Below are positions 42,667 to 50,407 of a DNA stretch of 64,000 nt, in pieces; position 1 is the stretch's first letter; each line of letters begins with the position of its first letter. The stretch spans positions 62,001-126,000 of the forward strand of contig JAEBDY010000005.1 of NCBI GenBank assembly GCA_049997955.1. The letters are read 5' to 3'. The notes under the pieces were generated by a model. It saw only the letters and a list, made by a program, of their open reading frames with translations. It made no database searches and had not been told where the DNA came from. Position numbers and translations under genes: made by a program. Source of the DNA: Umezawaea sp049997955 (GTDB taxonomy: Bacteria; Actinomycetota; Actinomycetes; Mycobacteriales; Pseudonocardiaceae).

Positions 42667-44042
42667 GGTCGGGTCCACGGCCCCTTGTCCGGGTGGTAAC
42701 CGGTGTGGATGTCACCGGAGAGCCGCTCCACCGGTCGCCTCCGCCCGCGCGGGGCGACCGGTTCGGGGTCCGGCTCGGGCTCGGCGGCGGCGGGTTCGTC
42801 CACCGCGGGCACCGGCACCGGCTCCCGTGCCGCCACCAGTGCCGCCAGCGCGGTCGTCACGGGCACCGCCGCCACCAGGCCGATGCTGCCCACCAGCGTC
42901 CGCACGATCTCCTGGGCGACCTGCTGGGCCGTGAAGATCTCGAACAGGCCCCGCCCGGACAGCGAGAACGCCAGCAGCAGCGGCAGCGCCGCGCCCGCGT
43001 AGGCCATGACGAGCGTGTTCACCACGGACGACAGGTGGTCGCGGCCGATCCGCAGGCTCGCCGCGTACAGCTCGCGGCGGCTCAGCGACGGGTTCGCCCG
43101 GCGCAGCTCCCACACCGAGCTGGTCTGCGTCACCGTCACGTCGTCCAGCACGCCGAGCGCGCCGATCAGCGCGCCCGCCAGCAGCAGCCCCCGCGTGTCG
43201 ATGCCGTGGCCGAGCAGGGCGACCAGGTTCGCCGTGTCCTCGTCCAGCCCGGTGAGCTTGCTGAACGCCGAGAACGCCGAGCCCAGCCCGCCGATGATCG
43301 CCAGGCTGACCAGCGTCCCGAGCACCGCCGTGGACGTCCGGGCGCTCAGTCCGTGCGTCAGGTACAGCACGATGAACATGATCAGCCCGGCGCCGACCAC
43401 CGCCACCAGCAGCGGGTTCTCGCCCGCCAGGATCGCGGGCAGCACGAACAGGATCAGCACCACGAAGCTGAGCACCAGCGCGCCGAGCGCCTTGAGCCCC
43501 TGCCACCGCCCGAGCAGCAGCACGGCCAGCGCGAACAGCGCCGCGAGCACGGCGAGCGGCACCCCGCGCTGGAAGTCCACCAGCTGGTAGGACTGCGGAT
43601 CGGTCGGGTTCGCGCCCGCGTAGGCGAGCACGACGGCGTCGTCCACGGCGAACTTGGGCGTCGCGGGCTCGTTCGGCACCGGGACGGTGATCGACTGCCC
43701 GGACGCGTCGCCCTCCGTCATCTCCACCGTGACCAGCAGGCACTCGCCGGTGCCCGACTGGCCGCCGCACGACCCCGCGACCACGGCGGTCACGTCGGCC
43801 TTCACCGGGCTCTGGCGCAGCCCGATCTCCGCGCCGGTCTTCTGGTCGTGGCCGAACGGGTAGAGCAGCAGGGCGCCGACGACGGTCACCAGCACCAGCG
43901 GCACGAGCAGGACCAGCAGCAGCTTGCGGACCTGTCTCGACGCCGGTTCCGCGGGGCCGTGGCCGTGGCCGTGACCCGTCGTCGGTTGCGCGCGGCGTCG
44001 GCGTCGCCCGGTCGGCAGCTTGTCCTCCACGGCGCACATCAT
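42660..44042 (-). CDS. YibE/F-family membrane protein
   Basis: 460 aa. A His/Gly-rich N-terminal cytoplasmic stretch (GHGHGHGP), a first helix (LLLVLLVPLVLVTVVGALLL) and an extracytoplasmic domain with a CGGQSGTGEC cysteine pair come first. About seven further membrane helices follow, with the YibE/F core LGVLDDVTVTQTSSVWELR and LVMAYAGAALPLLLAF. The transport role of the family is suspected but unproven. The N-terminal histidines could bind metal. The start could be either of two adjacent ATGs. Confidence 0.88.
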   Translation of the reverse strand: MMCAVEDKLPTGRRRRRAQPTTGHGHGHGPAEPASRQVRKLLLVLLVPLVLVTVVGALLLYPFGHDQKTGAEIGLRQSPVKADVTAVVAGSCGGQSGTGECLLVTVEMTEGDASGQSITVPVPNEPATPKFAVDDAVVLAYAGANPTDPQSYQLVDFQRGVPLAVLAALFALAVLLLGRWQGLKALGALVLSFVVLILFVLPAILAGENPLLVAVVGAGLIMFIVLYLTHGLSARTSTAVLGTLVSLAIIGGLGSAFSAFSKLTGLDEDTANLVALLGHGIDTRGLLLAGALIGALGVLDDVTVTQTSSVWELRRANPSLSRRELYAASLRIGRDHLSSVVNTLVMAYAGAALPLLLAFSLSGRGLFEIFTAQQVAQEIVRTLVGSIGLVAAVPVTTALAALVAAREPVPVPAVDEPAAAEPEPDPEPVAPRGRRRPVERLSGDIHTGYHPDKGPWTRPQ

Positions 44043-44126
44043 TCACGACGGCTGGGGTGTCCGTTATCCGGACGGTTCGGCGGACAGGGGTTCTGCTCCC
44101 CACCCCACCCGCGCCACACTCGATCC

Positions 44127-44822
44127 GTGACGACGACGCACTGGACCCCCGACCACGGCCTCGACTTCGATCCCGTGCCGTACCGCCCGACCCGGTTGGC
44201 GTTCGAGGACTCGCTGCGGATCTCGGCGGAACTGCGCGAGCGGATGGACGAGCGCCGCACGGTGCGGATGTTCGCCAAGGACGCCGTGCCGGACGAACTG
44301 GTGCTCAACGCCGTCGCGGTCGCCGCCACCGCGCCCAGTGGCGCCCACCAGCAGCCGTGGACGTTCGTCGTGGTCAAGGATCCCGCGGTGCGCGCGCGGA
44401 TCCGGGCCGCCGCCGAGGAGGAAGAGCGGATCTCCTACGCGGGCAGGCTCGGCGAGCAGTGGCTCGACGCGCTCCGTCCACTCGGGACAGACGACCACAA
44501 GCCTCACATCACCGACGCGTCGCACCTCGTCGTCGTGTTCCAGCAGCGCTTCTACCTCGAACCGGACGGCAGCACCCGGAAGCACTACTACGTGGACGAG
44601 TCCGTCGGCATCGCGGTCGGGATGCTGCTGACCGCGCTGCACCTGTCCGGCCTGTCCGCGCTGACGCACACGCCGTCCCCGATGAGGTTCCTCGGCGAGG
44701 TGCTGAACCGGCCGCGCAACGAGAAGGCGTTCGCGGTCATCCCGATCGGCTACCCGGCGGACGACTGCGTCGTGCCGAACCTGGTGCGCAAGTCGATGGA
44801 CCAGGTCGTGGTCACGGTCTAG
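44127..44822 (+). CDS. Nitroreductase-family flavoprotein (iodotyrosine-deiodinase-like)
   Basis: 231 aa. FMN-binding motifs of the nitroreductase fold: ERRTVRMFAKDAVPDELV (phosphate contact), ATAPSGAHQQPWTFVVVKD, and SVGIAVGMLLTALHLSGLSALTHTPSPM. The ISAELRERMDERRTVR start and the APSGAHQQPWTF segment are shared with bacterial iodotyrosine-deiodinase homologues. It is probably an NAD(P)H- or ferredoxin-dependent reductive dehalogenase/nitroreductase; the substrate is unknown. GTG start at 44127, no strong ribosome site. The last 11 bp overlap the convergent kinase gene. Confidence 0.85.
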   Translation: MTTTHWTPDHGLDFDPVPYRPTRLAFEDSLRISAELRERMDERRTVRMFAKDAVPDELVLNAVAVAATAPSGAHQQPWTFVVVKDPAVRARIRAAAEEEERISYAGRLGEQWLDALRPLGTDDHKPHITDASHLVVVFQQRFYLEPDGSTRKHYYVDESVGIAVGMLLTALHLSGLSALTHTPSPMRFLGEVLNRPRNEKAFAVIPIGYPADDCVVPNLVRKSMDQVVVTV

Positions 44823-45750
44823 CCAGGCGGCCGATGTCGGCGGCGATCCCCTCCAGGTGCCGCGTGGTGCCGGTGGAGGCGAACCAGTCCCACAGCTCCA
44901 GCGCGTGGTGCAGCTCGTAGAGGGCCACGCGGTCGCGCCAGTCGTCGGGCAGCGACCCGTACCCCTCCAGCAGGCCTGCCGACCGGGCGCCGTTGTCCCG
45001 CAACGAGTAGTAGGTGGTCTTGGCGAGGTCGAGCAGCGGGTCGGCGGCGACCGCGTTCTCCACGTCGACGAACCCGGTGACCTCCCAGCCGTCCAGCGCC
45101 CGCACGACGAGCACGTTGCCCTCGTGGAAGTCGTTGTGGCAGAGGACCGGGGCGTGGCAGCGGGCGAACAGGCCGGTCCGCTCGGCGACGTGCCGCTCGG
45201 CGGCCCCATGCAGCTCGGGATCACCGCCCAGCGCGGCGAACTCGGCGAGCTTCCGGGCGAACTGGCGGGTCATGTAGGCGGTGTTGGTCGCCTCCGGCTC
45301 CAGCACCTCGGTGGTGATGTAGCCGTACGCGTCCTGGCCGATGCCGTGGACGGCCCTCAGCAGTTCCCCGAGCCGTCGGTGGAGCCCGCGGTGCTCGGCG
45401 GCGTCCAAGCTCGGGGAGACCTCGGACAGCGGGAGGCCGGGGAGCGCGGTCAGCACGGTGAACGCCTGCTCCAGCAGACCGCCCGCCCGTTCGACGTGCA
45501 GCACCTCCGGCACCGGGCCCACGCCGTGCCGGGCGAGCGTCCGGTAGACGTGGACCTCCTTGTCCTGCCGCCACCGCCACCGGTCGGGGTAGGCCTTCAC
45601 GATCACCGGGGCGCCGGTCTCGGCGCGCAGCTCCCAGACTCCGCTGACCTCGCCGCCGGTGCGCGCCACCACCTCGGTGAGGACCGCCCCCCGCCGGACG
45701 CGCCGCAGGACCGCCTCGGCGACGGGGCGGTCCAGCGGCACGGCGGGCAT
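44812..45750 (-). CDS. APH-family phosphotransferase
   Basis: 312 aa of the aminoglycoside phosphotransferase/choline kinase fold. The ATP-binding Lys is in PVIVKAYPD, the catalytic Brenner motif is CHNDFHEGNVLV and the metal-binding segment is VTGFVDVENAVAADPLLDLA. Such proteins phosphorylate antibiotics or small metabolites. Nothing here identifies the substrate, and it need not be a resistance gene. It lies between a nitroreductase gene and nadR. Confidence 0.85.
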   Translation of the reverse strand: MPAVPLDRPVAEAVLRRVRRGAVLTEVVARTGGEVSGVWELRAETGAPVIVKAYPDRWRWRQDKEVHVYRTLARHGVGPVPEVLHVERAGGLLEQAFTVLTALPGLPLSEVSPSLDAAEHRGLHRRLGELLRAVHGIGQDAYGYITTEVLEPEATNTAYMTRQFARKLAEFAALGGDPELHGAAERHVAERTGLFARCHAPVLCHNDFHEGNVLVVRALDGWEVTGFVDVENAVAADPLLDLAKTTYYSLRDNGARSAGLLEGYGSLPDDWRDRVALYELHHALELWDWFASTGTTRHLEGIAADIGRLARP

Positions 45751-45774
45751 GGACGTGGACGCTAGACCGTTCGG

Positions 45775-46866
45775 TCAGCCCTGACCACCGGGTTCTTTCG
45801 GCCTGGCGAACCGGAAGTGGTCCGCGAGCACCCCGTCCACCGCCGCAACCGCTTGCGCCAGGCGTTCGCCCGGCGTTCCCGTCAGCAGCCGCCACGGCAC
45901 CCCGCGGGCGGTCAGGCCGGTGGTGAACAGGTCGGTCATCCGCTCGCGCAGGTGCTCCCCGTCGCGCCAGCCGTCCTGCTCGAACGGCACCCCGACGTGG
46001 TCGGTGAGCAGGTACAGCGCGGGTTTCCGCGCGGCGGGGGCGATGTCGTCGTGCGGCTCCCCGAGGTAGCGGTGGCCCCACACGGTGGCGGCCCACGCGT
46101 CGTTGTCGCACACCAGCACCGGGCCGTCCACGGCCGCGTCCTCGTCCGCCTGCTGGCGCAGCGCCACGTCCACGAAGTCGCCGACCGTCCACACCAGACC
46201 GTCGACGCCGACCCCGGGGTCGAACGCCTTGGCCGCGGCCAGCTTCAGCTCGGTGTGCCGCCTGCCGTACTCCGCCACCCACGGCGCGCCCAGCTCGACG
46301 GCCAGTGCTCGGGACAGGGTCGTCGTGCCGGTGCTCTCGGCGCCCACCACGACGATCCGCGCGGCCAGACCGCGTCGGGTGGCCGGGGCGAGGTGGTGCC
46401 AGTTCGCCGCCGGGTCGGCGCGCACGGCGGTGCCGGACACCGGGAACGCCGACCGCGCCGGATCCACGGCGACGTGCTCCGCGCCGAGGCGCTTCGCCAA
46501 CTCCTCGCCGTAGGCCTCGCTGGAGAACACGGCGTCCACCGGCGCCCGCCCCGGATCGCCGTCGAGGATGGCGCGCCTGGACAGCACGGACCTGGTGACG
46601 CCGACGTGGAGTTCCCAGACGGCGTCGTCCTCGAAGTCCATCGGGTGGTCGTCCAGGTCGCCGACGACCGCCACACCGGGGTCGTCGGCGTGTTCGGCGG
46701 CGAGCCAGGACACCCGGTCCCGCAACGGGATCGACTCGACGCTGGAGCCGAGCACCGCGACCGTGGTGCGGTCGCTGCGCGCCGCGGCGGCGCGGATCAG
46801 GTGGTGGTGGCCGGCGTGCGGCGGGTAGAACTTGCCGAGCACCAGCGCGTGGCGGAAGCGGGTCAC
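45775..46866 (-). CDS. nadR: NadR-type bifunctional NMN adenylyltransferase / ribosylnicotinamide kinase
   Basis: 363 aa. The N-terminal nucleotidyltransferase domain has GKFYPPHAGHHHLI (HxGH active site) and FPVSGTAVRADP. The C-terminal P-loop domain has GAESTGTTTLSRAL and VLVCDNDAWAATVWGH. Together they would turn imported nicotinamide riboside into NMN and then NAD. The P-loop reads GAESTGTT where GxxxxGK[ST] is canonical, so the usual lysine is absent and kinase activity is less certain. The GTG start overlaps the pnuC stop by 4 nt, so import and salvage genes are coupled. There is no helix-turn-helix repressor domain. Confidence 0.9.
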   Translation of the reverse strand: MTRFRHALVLGKFYPPHAGHHHLIRAAAARSDRTTVAVLGSSVESIPLRDRVSWLAAEHADDPGVAVVGDLDDHPMDFEDDAVWELHVGVTRSVLSRRAILDGDPGRAPVDAVFSSEAYGEELAKRLGAEHVAVDPARSAFPVSGTAVRADPAANWHHLAPATRRGLAARIVVVGAESTGTTTLSRALAVELGAPWVAEYGRRHTELKLAAAKAFDPGVGVDGLVWTVGDFVDVALRQQADEDAAVDGPVLVCDNDAWAATVWGHRYLGEPHDDIAPAARKPALYLLTDHVGVPFEQDGWRDGEHLRERMTDLFTTGLTARGVPWRLLTGTPGERLAQAVAAVDGVLADHFRFARPKEPGGQG

Positions 46867-47501
46867 GCGGCCACCAGGTCCCGGCGCAGGTCCTTCGACC
46901 ACGAGCGCAGGCCGAGCACGCAGAGCGCGAGGAAGCCGACGTACAGGATCGCGGTCAGCCACAGGCCCTTGTACGCGTAGAGCGGCACGTAGATCACGTC
47001 GGCGGCGATCCACAGCCACCACGACTCGACCTTCTTGCGCGTCTGGCCCCAGGTGGCCAGCAGCGACAGGACGGTGGTGATCGCGTCCGGCCACGGGACG
47101 GTCGACGAGGTGCGGGTCGTGAGGATCCACACCAGGGCGCCGGTCAGGACCACTCCCGCCACGGCCAGCCAGAGCCACTGCGCCGAGGTGGTGCGGCTGA
47201 CCGGGAGCGGGGTGCGCGCCACGCCGCCCCGCAGCCAGGACCACCAGCCGTAGAGGGCCAGTCCCAGGTAGACGACCTGGAGGCCGGAGTCGGCGTAGAG
47301 GCCGCTCGTCGCGAACAGCGCCAGGAACGCCAGGTTGTTGAGGATGCCGATGGGCCAGTTCCAGAGGTTCTGCCTGGCGACCAGCCACACGCAGAGGGCG
47401 CCGGTGACGAAGCCGACGACCTCGCCCCAGCTCGTGGAGGCGCCCGCGAACGTGAGGGCGGGCGTGTTGAAGGGGACGAGTACCACGTCCAGCAGCGACA
47501 A
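46863..47501 (-). CDS. pnuC: Nicotinamide riboside transporter PnuC
   Basis: 212 aa with about seven membrane helices. It carries conserved PnuC motifs: QNLWNWPIGILNNLAFL, YADSGLQVVYLGLALYGWW and ESWWLWIAADVIYVPLY. It takes up nicotinamide riboside (or a relative) for NadR. The TTG at 47501 is preferred because GGAGG stands seven bases upstream. A longer in-frame reading from a GTG near 47534 would start inside the SOS box region. It is divergent from the Rv2578c-type gene and shares its short control region. Confidence 0.9.
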   Translation of the reverse strand: MSLLDVVLVPFNTPALTFAGASTSWGEVVGFVTGALCVWLVARQNLWNWPIGILNNLAFLALFATSGLYADSGLQVVYLGLALYGWWSWLRGGVARTPLPVSRTTSAQWLWLAVAGVVLTGALVWILTTRTSSTVPWPDAITTVLSLLATWGQTRKKVESWWLWIAADVIYVPLYAYKGLWLTAILYVGFLALCVLGLRSWSKDLRRDLVAA

Positions 47502-47515
47502 GGGGGTGCCTCCGA

Positions 47516-47544
47516 TTGACGTTCGTTCGAACACGTGTTCGAAT
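47516..47544 (+). promoter_or_regulatory. SOS-controlled, probably leaderless promoter of the radical SAM gene
   Basis: TTGACG (47516-47521), 17 nt, then TCGAAT (47539-47544). This puts the transcription start about 7 nt later, at or next to the ATG at 47552, which has no ribosome site. The LexA box occupies the spacer. Confidence 0.5.
47527..47542 (+). promoter_or_regulatory. LexA/SOS box, exact consensus
   Basis: TCGAACACGTGTTCGA matches TCGAAC-N4-GTTCGA at every position and sits in an 18-bp perfect palindrome (47526-47543). It lies 10 bp before the radical SAM gene start and 26 bp upstream of pnuC, so LexA could affect both. Confidence 0.85.
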
Positions 47545-47551
47545 GAGTGGC

Positions 47552-49402
47552 ATGCGATGGGACGGGCAGAAGGACGGGGCGACGCCTCAGCAGGCGCTAC
47601 CGGGGTTGCCGGGGCTCGTGCGCAGCGTACGAACTCCCGAGTTCGCCGACGTCGTGTTCCACGAGGTCCACGCCAAGTCCGTGCTGAACAAGGTGGCCGG
47701 GGCGTCCCCGATGCCGTTCAAGTGGACGGTCAACCCCTACCGCGGCTGCACGCACGGCTGCACCTACTGCCTGGCCGGTGACACCCCCGTCCTGCTGGCC
47801 GACGGGCGGGTCCGGCCGCTCGGGGACCTGGAGGTCGGGGACGAGGTGTGCGGGACCAGGGGTGGACGATACGTCCGAACCCCCGTCCTCGCGCACTGGT
47901 CGACCGTCAAGCCCGCGTTCCGGGTGGTGCTGGAGGACGGGTCCTCGCTCGTGTCCAGCGGTGACCACCGGTTCCTGAGCACGGACGGGTGGAAGCACGT
48001 CGCCGCGGGTGGCTGCGAGCGGCCGTGCCTCGGGGTCGGCGACCGGCTGGTCGGCGTCGGCGGGTTCTCCGCCGGGCCCGAGGAGAACGCGGACTACCGC
48101 AGCGGGTACCTGTGGGGTGTGGTCCGCGGCGGGTTGACCACCGAGCCCGAGGCGTTGGAGCGGGCCGAGCGGTACGCGGCCGCCGACCGCGACCGGGTCG
48201 AGTGGCCGATCGCGCCGGGGGACGACTGGACCAAGGGGTTCCTGGCAGGCGTGTTCGACGCCGTCGGCCGGTGCGACGACGGGGTGCTGCGCCTGAGCGC
48301 CGACCACCCGATCGTGGATTCCGTGGTGCTGGGGCTGAAGCGGCTCGACTTCGACTGCACGGTCGAGGACGGGGTCACCAGGCTGCGCGGCGGGGCCCCC
48401 GAGGCGTTGCGGTTCTGCCACGTGGTCGACCCGGCGCGCAGTTCGTCCCGGTCCGTCGACGGGGCCCTGCTGGACACGGCCGTGGGGGTCGTGGCGATCG
48501 AGTCGCTCGGTGAGGACCGCGAGCTGTTCGACATCACGACCGGCACCGGCGACTTCGTCGCGAACGGCGTGGTCAGCCACAACTGCTTCGCCCGGAACAC
48601 GCACAGGTACCTGGACCTCGACGCCGGGCACGACTTCGACACGCAGGTCGTGGTGAAGGTCAACGCCGTCCAGGTGCTCACCCGGCAGTTGCGGTCGACG
48701 CGGTGGCGGCGCGAGCACGTGGCGATGGGGACCAACACCGACCCCTACCAGCGGGCCGAGGGCCGGTACCGGTTGATGCCGGGGATCATCAAGGCGCTGG
48801 CCGACTCGGGCACGCCGTTCTCGATCCTGACCAAGGGGACGGTGCTGGCTCGGGACCTGCCGTTGCTGGCCGAGGCGGCGAAGTCCGTGTCCGTCGGCGT
48901 CGGGGTGTCGTTGGCGTTGCTGGACCAGGACCTCCAGGAGTCGTTGGAGCCGGGGACGCCCAGTCCGCGGGCGCGGTTGGACTTGATCCGGCGGGTGCGG
49001 GACGCCGGGTTGCCCTGCGGGGTGTTCATCGCGCCGGTGCTGCCCGCGTTGACCGATTCGCGGGAGCAGTTGGACGCGTTGTTGGGGGAGGTCGCCGCCG
49101 CTGGGGCTACCGGGGTCACTGCCTTGGCGCTTCATCTGAGGCCGGGGGCGCGGGAGTGGTTCGCGCGGTGGTTGCTGCGGGAGCACCCGGACTTGTTGGA
49201 CGGGTATCGGAACCTCTACGGGTCCGGGAGTGTCGCGGATCGGCGGTATCGGGATTGGCTGAGTGCCCGGTTGCGGCCGTTGATGCGGAAGTACGGGTGG
49301 GAGGGGCGGGATCCTGCTGGGGACGGGTGGCCTGCGGGGGCTTTGCACGTGGGGGTTCCCACGCAGCGGGGGATTGATCGGGATCAGTTGACGTTGCTGT
49401 GA
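47552..49402 (+). CDS. Rv2578c-family radical SAM protein interrupted by an intein
   Basis: 616 aa, start MRWDGQKDG as in the family. The host protein is a radical SAM enzyme: its 4Fe-4S motif is CTHGCTYC (CxxxCxxC) at about residues 66-73, followed after the intein by CFARNTHRYLDLD. Further regions: VAMGTNTDPYQRAEGRYRLM and GVFIAPVLPALTDS. A 272-aa intein (residues 73-344) splits the cluster motif exactly at its third cysteine, so the enzyme can bind iron-sulfur only after splicing. The biochemical role of the Rv2578c family is unknown; the mycobacterial gene is, from memory, in the LexA regulon, which fits the SOS box here. Confidence 0.9.
   Translation: MRWDGQKDGATPQQALPGLPGLVRSVRTPEFADVVFHEVHAKSVLNKVAGASPMPFKWTVNPYRGCTHGCTYCLAGDTPVLLADGRVRPLGDLEVGDEVCGTRGGRYVRTPVLAHWSTVKPAFRVVLEDGSSLVSSGDHRFLSTDGWKHVAAGGCERPCLGVGDRLVGVGGFSAGPEENADYRSGYLWGVVRGGLTTEPEALERAERYAAADRDRVEWPIAPGDDWTKGFLAGVFDAVGRCDDGVLRLSADHPIVDSVVLGLKRLDFDCTVEDGVTRLRGGAPEALRFCHVVDPARSSSRSVDGALLDTAVGVVAIESLGEDRELFDITTGTGDFVANGVVSHNCFARNTHRYLDLDAGHDFDTQVVVKVNAVQVLTRQLRSTRWRREHVAMGTNTDPYQRAEGRYRLMPGIIKALADSGTPFSILTKGTVLARDLPLLAEAAKSVSVGVGVSLALLDQDLQESLEPGTPSPRARLDLIRRVRDAGLPCGVFIAPVLPALTDSREQLDALLGEVAAAGATGVTALALHLRPGAREWFARWLLREHPDLLDGYRNLYGSGSVADRRYRDWLSARLRPLMRKYGWEGRDPAGDGWPAGALHVGVPTQRGIDRDQLTLL
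47768..48583 (+). other. Intein (272 aa) inside the radical SAM gene, degenerate LAGLIDADG endonuclease
   Basis: Starts with Cys1 in CLAGDTPVLLADGRVRPLGDL (block A). SSGDHRFLSTDG is block B with the T/S-x-x-H type histidine. The end is LFDITTGTGDFVANGVVSHN (blocks F and G) with the terminal His-Asn, followed by the +1 extein Cys. All residues needed for protein splicing are present. The middle keeps a weak LAGLIDADG helix (GFLAGVFDAVGR) lacking a convincing pair of catalytic acids. It is larger than a mini-intein but shorter than a full endonuclease intein. Confidence 0.9.
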
Positions 49403-49750
49403 AGGGGAGTGCTGCGGGATGGTGCTGCTGTAGGAGTTGAGGTTGTAGGGGCACCCCCAACCCGCTCGCGCGATTGTCTCCACTGGCACGATCCGTTTGT
49501 CAAGGCGGGAAAGATGCCTTGACAAACGGATCGTGCCAGTGAGGGCGCTTCGGATCGGGTTGGGGGAGGGGTGTGGGTGCCGCTCGGGTTGCGTGCTTTC
49601 GTTTGGGGCGCTTGAGTTGAGTGCTTTTGCATTGGTTTCGCTTGGGCTGGTTGTGTGCGTCCGGCTGGTTGTGGATGGTTGGTTTTGTCCGTCCGCTTTT
49701 GTGGTTGTCGCTGGTCGGTTGGGTGCTGCGTGGTGCTCTAGCCTTCGGGT
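49403..49750. other. 348-bp gap with a perfect long inverted repeat
   Basis: No gene is credible here. It contains the 26-bp inverted repeat at 49481-49541, itself inside a wider imperfect palindrome. A T/G-rich stretch (about 49580-49740) follows, with base composition below the window average just before the oxidoreductase gene. Confidence 0.75.
49481..49541 (+). repeat. Perfect 26-bp inverted repeat (61-bp hairpin)
   Basis: Arm 1 49481-49506 begins CACTGGCACGATCCGTTTGT; arm 2 49516-49541 is its exact complement. The loop is GGGAAAGAT. An outer pair CCCCCAACCCG (49454-49464) / CGGGTTGGGGG (49556-49566) extends the palindrome. It could act as a terminator for the upstream radical SAM gene, but it is much longer and less GC-rich than the other terminators here and has no T tract. 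Confidence 0.85.
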
Positions 49751-50407
49751 ATGAAGGTCGTCGTGTTCGGTGCCAGTGGCATGGTTGGCCAGGGCGTGTT
49801 GCGGGAGTGCCTGGTCGCGTCCGATGTGGAGTCGGTTCTTTCCGTTGTGCGGCGGCCTAGCGGGAAGAGCGATCCGAAGTTGACCGAGGTGGTGCACGGT
49901 GACTTCGCGGACTTCTCGTCCCTTGAGGAGAAGTTGGCGGGCTATGACGCGTGTTTCTTCTGCCTGGGGGTGTCGTCCGTGGGGATGAAGGAGCCCGAGT
50001 ACCGGCGGATCACCTACGACTTCACGCTCGCGGCCGCTCGGACGTTGGCCTCGGTCAATCCCGGCTCGACGTTCGTGTACGTGTCGGGGGTCGGTACCGA
50101 CAGCTCCGAGAAGGGGCGGCTGATGTGGGCTCGGGTGAAGGGCAAGACCGAGAACGACGTGATGGCGTTGCCGTTGCGCGGGTACGCCTTTCGGCCCGGG
50201 TACATCCAGCCGGTGCACGGGGTCGTGCTGCCGCAGCGGTGGAAGCGGATCGCGTACGGCGTGTTCGGCAAGGTCTACCCGCTGTTGAACAGGATCATGC
50301 CGAAGGCGACCACGACCACGGAGAACCTGGGGTTGGCGATGGTGGACGTGGCTCGGACCAGTCCGGCGCAGAAGATCTTCTACAGCACGGACTTCAACGC
50401 CCGCTGA
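49751..50407 (+). CDS. NAD(P)-binding atypical SDR/epimerase-like protein
   Basis: 218 aa. N-terminal Rossmann motif VVVFGASGMVGQGVLREC (GxSGxxG type). FCLGVSSVGMKEPEYRRI and YVSGVGTDSSEKGRLMWARVKGKTE follow; in the second, the usual YxxxK is shifted to WARVKGK. Resembles the small HTATIP2-like/NAD-dependent epimerase group common in bacteria. The substrate is unknown. The last 28 bp overlap the convergent MFS gene. Confidence 0.82.
   Translation: MKVVVFGASGMVGQGVLRECLVASDVESVLSVVRRPSGKSDPKLTEVVHGDFADFSSLEEKLAGYDACFFCLGVSSVGMKEPEYRRITYDFTLAAARTLASVNPGSTFVYVSGVGTDSSEKGRLMWARVKGKTENDVMALPLRGYAFRPGYIQPVHGVVLPQRWKRIAYGVFGKVYPLLNRIMPKATTTTENLGLAMVDVARTSPAQKIFYSTDFNAR

Noticed and set aside
41895..44126. 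Upstream extension of the nitroreductase to 975 aa
   Set aside because: The extension is antisense to the spermidine-synthase-like and YibE/F genes; the protein fold starts near 44127.
44812..45750. Calling the APH-fold gene an aminoglycoside resistance gene
   Set aside because: Only general APH motifs are seen; the fold covers many substrates and the context is not a resistance cluster.
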